In this document: piece by piece, positions 6,077 to 8,177 of the stretch
Position numbering within the stretch: the stretch's first letter is position 1
How the letters are laid out: the number at the start of each line of letters is the position of its first letter
Source of the DNA: an uncultured Eubacterium sp.
GTDB taxonomy: Bacteria; Bacillota; Clostridia; Lachnospirales; Lachnospiraceae
Direction of reading: 5' to 3'
NCBI GenBank assembly: GCA_900547255.1
Contig: URGC01000104.1
Location: 1 to 8,177 of the forward strand
DNA: 8,177 nucleotides
Made by a program: the position numbers and the translations under genes
The notes under the pieces: generated by a model
Databases searched by the model: none
What the model saw: the letters and a program-made list of their open reading frames with translations, nothing else
Told to the model about the DNA's origin: nothing

Positions 6077-6140
6077 AAGGGAATGAAGTGCTCCCTTGGG
6101 TTAATCCCAGAACCGCATTAAGATGCTGATGACTTCTGCG
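6077..6140 (+). promoter_or_regulatory. Fluoride riboswitch aptamer (crcB motif)
   Basis: The sequence matches the known fluoride aptamer fold point by point. P1 is AAGGGA (6077-6082) with TCCCTT (6092-6097). Its loop opens AUGAAGU, as AUGAGGC does in the Thermotoga petrophila aptamer. The pseudoknot pairs GAAGU (6085-6089) with ACUUC (6132-6136). P3 is GCAU (6115-6118) with AUGC (6123-6126), preceded by AACC and followed by the invariant UGAUG (6127-6131). The linchpin reverse-Hoogsteen pair is kept as A6129 with U6137, and the residues whose phosphates hold the magnesium-fluoride cluster correspond to A6083, U6084 and U6130. A small extra hairpin, GGG-UUAAU-CCC (6098-6108), sits between P1 and P3. 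The comparison is from memory of the published motif. Confidence 0.92.
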
Positions 6141-6171
6141 AATTATGAACGCAGAAATTATCAGTTTTTTT
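6126..6171 (+). terminator. Riboswitch-controlled intrinsic terminator
   Basis: CTGATGA (6126-6132) pairs with TTATCAG (6158-6164), then after one mismatch TTCTGCG (6134-6140) pairs with CGCAGAA (6150-6156). The loop is nine bases and seven T follow (6165-6171). The 5' arm uses the same bases as the aptamer's UGAUG, the 3' pseudoknot strand and the linchpin U6137, so aptamer and terminator exclude each other. Fluoride binding should therefore favour read-through (an ON switch). It is also the first strong terminator after the tRNA operon. Confidence 0.9.
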
Positions 6172-6197
6172 CTGCGATTTTTAGGAGGTAAATGAAT

Positions 6198-7400
6198 ATG
6201 TTGACAAGTATAGCGGTTATTCTTTTGTGTGGTCTTATGGTTGGCTGGATGTTTAATAAGATTAAACTGCCAAGCCTGCTCGGAATGATTATTGTGGGAA
6301 TTATATCAGGACCTCACGGGCTTAATATTATTGATGACTCTATACTTATGATATCGGGAGATTTAAGACAGATTGCGCTTGTTATAATTCTTACAAGGGC
6401 AGGACTGTCTCTTGATATATCTGATTTAAAGAAAGTCGGCAGACCGGCTGTTTTAATGTGCTTTGTGCCTGCATGTATTGAGATTCTAGGCACTATTTTA
6501 CTTGCACCTATACTTTTAGGGGTATCGGTGCTTGATGCGGCTATAATCGGAAGTACGATTGCTGCTGTGTCTCCTGCGGTAATTGTTCCAAGAATGATAA
6601 AGCTTATGGAGGAGGGCTATGGAACAGATAAGAGTATTCCACAGCTTATTCTTGCAGGAGCATCTGTTGATGATGTCTTTGTTATAGTTGTATTTACTGC
6701 ATTTACAACACTTGCGTCTACAGGAAAGGTATCGGCAGCCAGCTTCTTACAGATTCCTATATCAATTATCCTTGGTATTGTTCTTGGCTGTGCGGTTGGT
6801 GCACTGCTTGTCATGTTCTTTAAGAGAAGACATATAAGGGATTCAATCAAGATTCTTATAATCTTAAGTATCTCATTCCTGATTCTTGAATTGCAGAATC
6901 AGCTTGAAGGATATGTTCCAGTATCTGGACTTCTTGCGATAATGAGTATGGGAATTGTGATTAACCAGAAATATTCAGTGCTGGCTAAGAGATTATCGGT
7001 CAAATATAACAAATTATGGCTTGCAGCCGAGGTTTTTCTGTTCGTATTAGTTGGTGTGGCTGTTGACATCAAATATGCCATCTCAGCGGGAATTATGGTC
7101 GTTGTGCTTATAATATGTGCACTAGTATTCAGAATGTTTGGAGTGATGATAGCACTGTTAAAGACGGATTTATCGGTGAAGGAGAGAATTTTCTGCATGG
7201 TGGCATATACTCCCAAGGCAACTGTCCAGGCAGCCATAGGCTCGATTCCGTTGTCCATGGGGCTTGAATGTGGAAGCATAACGCTTACAGTAGCGGTTGT
7301 GTCGATACTTATAACGGCACCATTTGGGGCGATATGTGTGGATAATCTGTATAGGAAATTACTGAGGAAGAGTGGGAAAAGTGTGCTGAAAGCTCATTGA
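6198..7400 (+). CDS. Monovalent cation:proton antiporter (CPA family), fluoride-riboswitch controlled
   Basis: 400 residues, an integral membrane protein with about a dozen hydrophobic segments. Family marks (numbering from ATG 6198) are LTRAGLSLD (65-73), SPAVIVPRM (125-133), ASVDD with paired Asp158-Asp159 (155-159), and AYTPKATVQAAIG (336-348). The paired Asp resembles the ion-binding site of electrogenic Na+/H+ antiporters such as NhaA; the rest is NhaP/KefB-like. The protein would exchange Na+, or another monovalent cation, for protons. I prefer ATG 6198, 9 nt after GGAGG (6184-6188), over ATG 6192, which is only 3 nt away. The fluoride riboswitch upstream implies a role when fluoride is high, perhaps restoring pH or ion balance after HF entry; Na+/H+ antiporters are, as I recall, among reported fluoride-switch genes. 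The ion itself cannot be read from sequence. Confidence 0.9.
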   Translation: MLTSIAVILLCGLMVGWMFNKIKLPSLLGMIIVGIISGPHGLNIIDDSILMISGDLRQIALVIILTRAGLSLDISDLKKVGRPAVLMCFVPACIEILGTILLAPILLGVSVLDAAIIGSTIAAVSPAVIVPRMIKLMEEGYGTDKSIPQLILAGASVDDVFVIVVFTAFTTLASTGKVSAASFLQIPISIILGIVLGCAVGALLVMFFKRRHIRDSIKILIILSISFLILELQNQLEGYVPVSGLLAIMSMGIVINQKYSVLAKRLSVKYNKLWLAAEVFLFVLVGVAVDIKYAISAGIMVVVLIICALVFRMFGVMIALLKTDLSVKERIFCMVAYTPKATVQAAIGSIPLSMGLECGSITLTVAVVSILITAPFGAICVDNLYRKLLRKSGKSVLKAH

Positions 7401-7425
7401 AAATAGGAAAAGTATAGTGTAGAAT
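7397..7425 (+). promoter_or_regulatory. Promoter of the small membrane-protein unit
   Basis: TTGAAA (7397-7402, five of six) and TAGAAT (7420-7425, five of six) are exactly 17 nt apart. The -35 overlaps the antiporter stop codon. Transcription would start near 7432, leaving a leader of about 118 nt before ATG 7550. I see no T-tailed terminator for the antiporter on the + strand, so read-through from upstream is also possible. Confidence 0.65.
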
Positions 7426-7446
7426 AATAGCAGAGGGCAAAATAAA

Positions 7447-7501
7447 AGCCCCTATCAGGGGCTAAAAAATTCTGCACCATGCAGAGCCATAAATGGCGGC
7501 T
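7447..7501 (+). promoter_or_regulatory. Structured leader with three hairpins and alternative pairings
   Basis: Three hairpins follow one another: AGCCCCT/AGGGGCT with loop ATC (7447-7463), TCTGCA/TGCAGA with loop CCA (7471-7485), and GCCA/TGGC with loop TAAA (7486-7497). Segments can pair otherwise: GGCT (7460-7463) with AGCC (7485-7488), and that AGCC with GGCT (7498-7501). No known riboswitch class is recognised. The first hairpin lacks a T run on the + strand but would look like a terminator read on the - strand (T-rich after the stem), where no gene is seen. Confidence 0.45.
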
Positions 7502-7549
7502 TCGGATTAGGTGTCAAACTAAGAATGTATATAAGGAGGGGTACATACC

Positions 7550-7756
7550 ATGAAAGAAAGATATGAGTTATTCATAAACAGCATTGAAGAAGGAAAGTAT
7601 TCTGGACGTGAGATATTAATGTCTGGTGTGATTTTATTTTTGGCAGGTATATTACTTGGGATAATAATTTCTCCTAGAAAGAATCAGACAATAGGAAGTA
7701 ATAATGGATGCTATAATACATATACTCCTGATTTAGAGGATGAAATGGAAGAATAA
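7550..7756 (+). CDS. Small single-span membrane protein, unknown function
   Basis: 68 residues. AAGGAGGGG (7533-7541) lies about 10 nt before ATG 7550. A charged N-terminal segment (1-21) is followed by one hydrophobic helix (about 22-41, ending GIIISPRK), then a polar tail with a single Cys (residue 54) and an acidic end. The charge pattern, with SPRK just after the helix, suggests the C-terminal tail is cytoplasmic, but this is weak evidence. I recognise no family and propose no function. It has its own promoter and a structured leader and shares a terminator with the open frame behind it, so it is probably the main product of a small independent transcript. Confidence 0.7.
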   Translation: MKERYELFINSIEEGKYSGREILMSGVILFLAGILLGIIISPRKNQTIGSNNGCYNTYTPDLEDEMEE

Positions 7757-7812
7757 TCATTTCGGACAAGCTAGACAAGGACAATAGAGTATTTCTGCAT
7801 GTAAATGATACT

Positions 7813-7965
7813 ATGAAAATAGATATTACAGAAGATAATGTAAGTTATATACGATATCATAGGGAAAATATTTTCACTACAGTAGAATATAATAAATATA
7901 GGAACAGAAATGTTCTTCTTCATCTTGATGAGTCCTGTGACGGTTCCGACAGGACGGTAAAATAA
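7813..7965 (+). CDS. Possible small protein or gene remnant without a clear start
   Basis: From ATG 7813 a 50-residue frame runs to TAA 7963-7965, starting MKIDITEDNVSYIRYH and ending DRTVK. There is no ribosome binding site before this ATG. The same frame is open back to 7744, overlapping the end of the membrane-protein gene in the -1 frame, and the extra residues (ISDKLDKDNRVFLHVND) also look protein-like. There is no ATG, GTG or TTG in that extension. Options are a true short gene with poor initiation, a gene that lost its start, or a frameshifted C-terminal extension of the membrane protein; no classic slippery heptamer is visible. Near its end TCCTGT/ACAGGA (7933-7954) forms a small hairpin. 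Confidence 0.35.
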   Translation: MKIDITEDNVSYIRYHRENIFTTVEYNKYRNRNVLLHLDESCDGSDRTVK

Positions 7966-7991
7966 AAACTGACCGGGTGATGAAAGATTAG

Positions 7992-8021
7992 CGAGAGACT
8001 GGTATAAGGTCTCTCGTTTTT
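7992..8021 (+). terminator. Intrinsic terminator of the small membrane-protein unit
   Basis: CGAGAGAC (7992-7999) pairs perfectly with GTCTCTCG (8009-8016), with a nine-base loop and five T (8017-8021). It closes the unit that starts at the 7397 promoter. Confidence 0.88.
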
Positions 8022-8024
8022 GTT

Positions 8025-8030
8025 AGGAGG
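8025..8030 (+). other. Orphan Shine-Dalgarno-like AGGAGG
   Basis: A perfect AGGAGG follows the terminator, but no ATG, GTG or TTG lies at a usable distance; the next bases lead quickly to stops (TAG 8041). It may be chance or the remains of a lost gene. The rest of 8031-8096 is AT-rich and shows nothing I can identify. Confidence 0.3.
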
Positions 8031-8096
8031 AAATATCAAATAGATAGTGATTATCAAATTTTAATAAAGAATTAGGTCTAGAAACGAAATAGAATA

Positions 8097-8177
8097 ATGA
8101 TATTGGAAAACTATTCTGGCAGTGTATATTCCGGCAAAACTGCGCATCCGTTCCGGAGGAACGGAGCGCAATTCCGC
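8097..8177 (+). CDS. Possible 5' end of an open frame, cut by the window edge
   Basis: From ATG 8097 a frame stays open for all 27 codons to the edge (starting MILENYSGSVYSG). There is no ribosome binding site before it, and most of it overlaps a strong hairpin (8141-8170), so it may not be coding. Base composition becomes clearly more GC-rich from about 8130, unlike the DNA before it, which could mark the edge of a different element. Confidence 0.2.
   Translation, partial: MILENYSGSVYSGKTAHPFRRNGAQFR
8141..8170. repeat. Strong GC-rich inverted repeat at the window end
   Basis: TGCGC (8141-8145) pairs with GCGCA (8166-8170) and CCGTTCC (8148-8154) with GGAACGG (8158-8164), around a GGA loop, with a 2:1 internal bulge. 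No T run follows, so it does not look like a terminator on this strand. It could belong to the end of a repeat or insertion element continuing beyond the window. Confidence 0.6.

Noticed and set aside
7447..7470. Antiporter terminator at the AGCCCCT/AGGGGCT hairpin
   Set aside because: On the + strand the stem is followed by A rather than T, so it lacks the U tract an intrinsic terminator needs.

Overview
The window looks like chromosome of a low-GC Gram-positive anaerobe, most likely a member of Lachnospiraceae or a related Clostridia. The signs are AT-rich intergenic DNA, strong GGAGG ribosome binding sites, consensus housekeeping promoters, intrinsic terminators with U tracts, tRNA genes without an encoded CCA, and a membrane-anchored papain-type protease. 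Every gene I can support reads on the + strand. The species cannot be fixed from the sequence alone.

Layout: (1) 1-203, the end of a tRNA unit: the 3' part of a tRNA-Leu, a complete tRNA-Arg(ACG) and a terminator. (2) 204-680, AT-rich non-coding DNA with a 65-bp tandem repeat and two hairpins. (3) 681-953, a small Ser/Asn-rich low-complexity protein of unknown function with its own terminator. (4) About 1103-1266, a long imperfect palindrome that looks like a TA-flanked miniature inverted-repeat element. (5) 1330-5403, a tightly packed operon: RlmL-type THUMP rRNA methyltransferase, secreted or anchored C1 cysteine protease, RdgB/HAM1 nucleotide pyrophosphatase, and a YfcE/MJ0936-type phosphoesterase. 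(6) 5433-6063, a tRNA operon behind a perfect TTGACA-N17-TATAAT promoter: Pro(TGG), Gly(TCC), Arg(TCT), His(GTG), Gln(TTG), Lys(TTT). (7) 6077-7400, a fluoride (crcB-type) riboswitch with an overlapping terminator, then a monovalent cation:proton antiporter. (8) 7397-8021, a small transcription unit with its own promoter and a structured leader, a 68-residue single-span membrane protein, a coding-like open frame without a good start, and a terminator. (9) 8022-8177, mostly non-coding, ending in a strong hairpin that may be the edge of another element.

The most interesting part is 5433-7400. The fluoride aptamer starts only 13 nt after the last tRNA, and I see no convincing promoter between them. 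The simplest reading is that the antiporter is transcribed from the tRNA promoter, with the riboswitch terminator serving as the tRNA operon terminator. Fluoride would then open read-through into a transporter gene. The aptamer assignment rests on residue-by-residue agreement with the known fold (P1, pseudoknot, P3, UGAUG and linchpin pair). The shared-promoter idea is inference.
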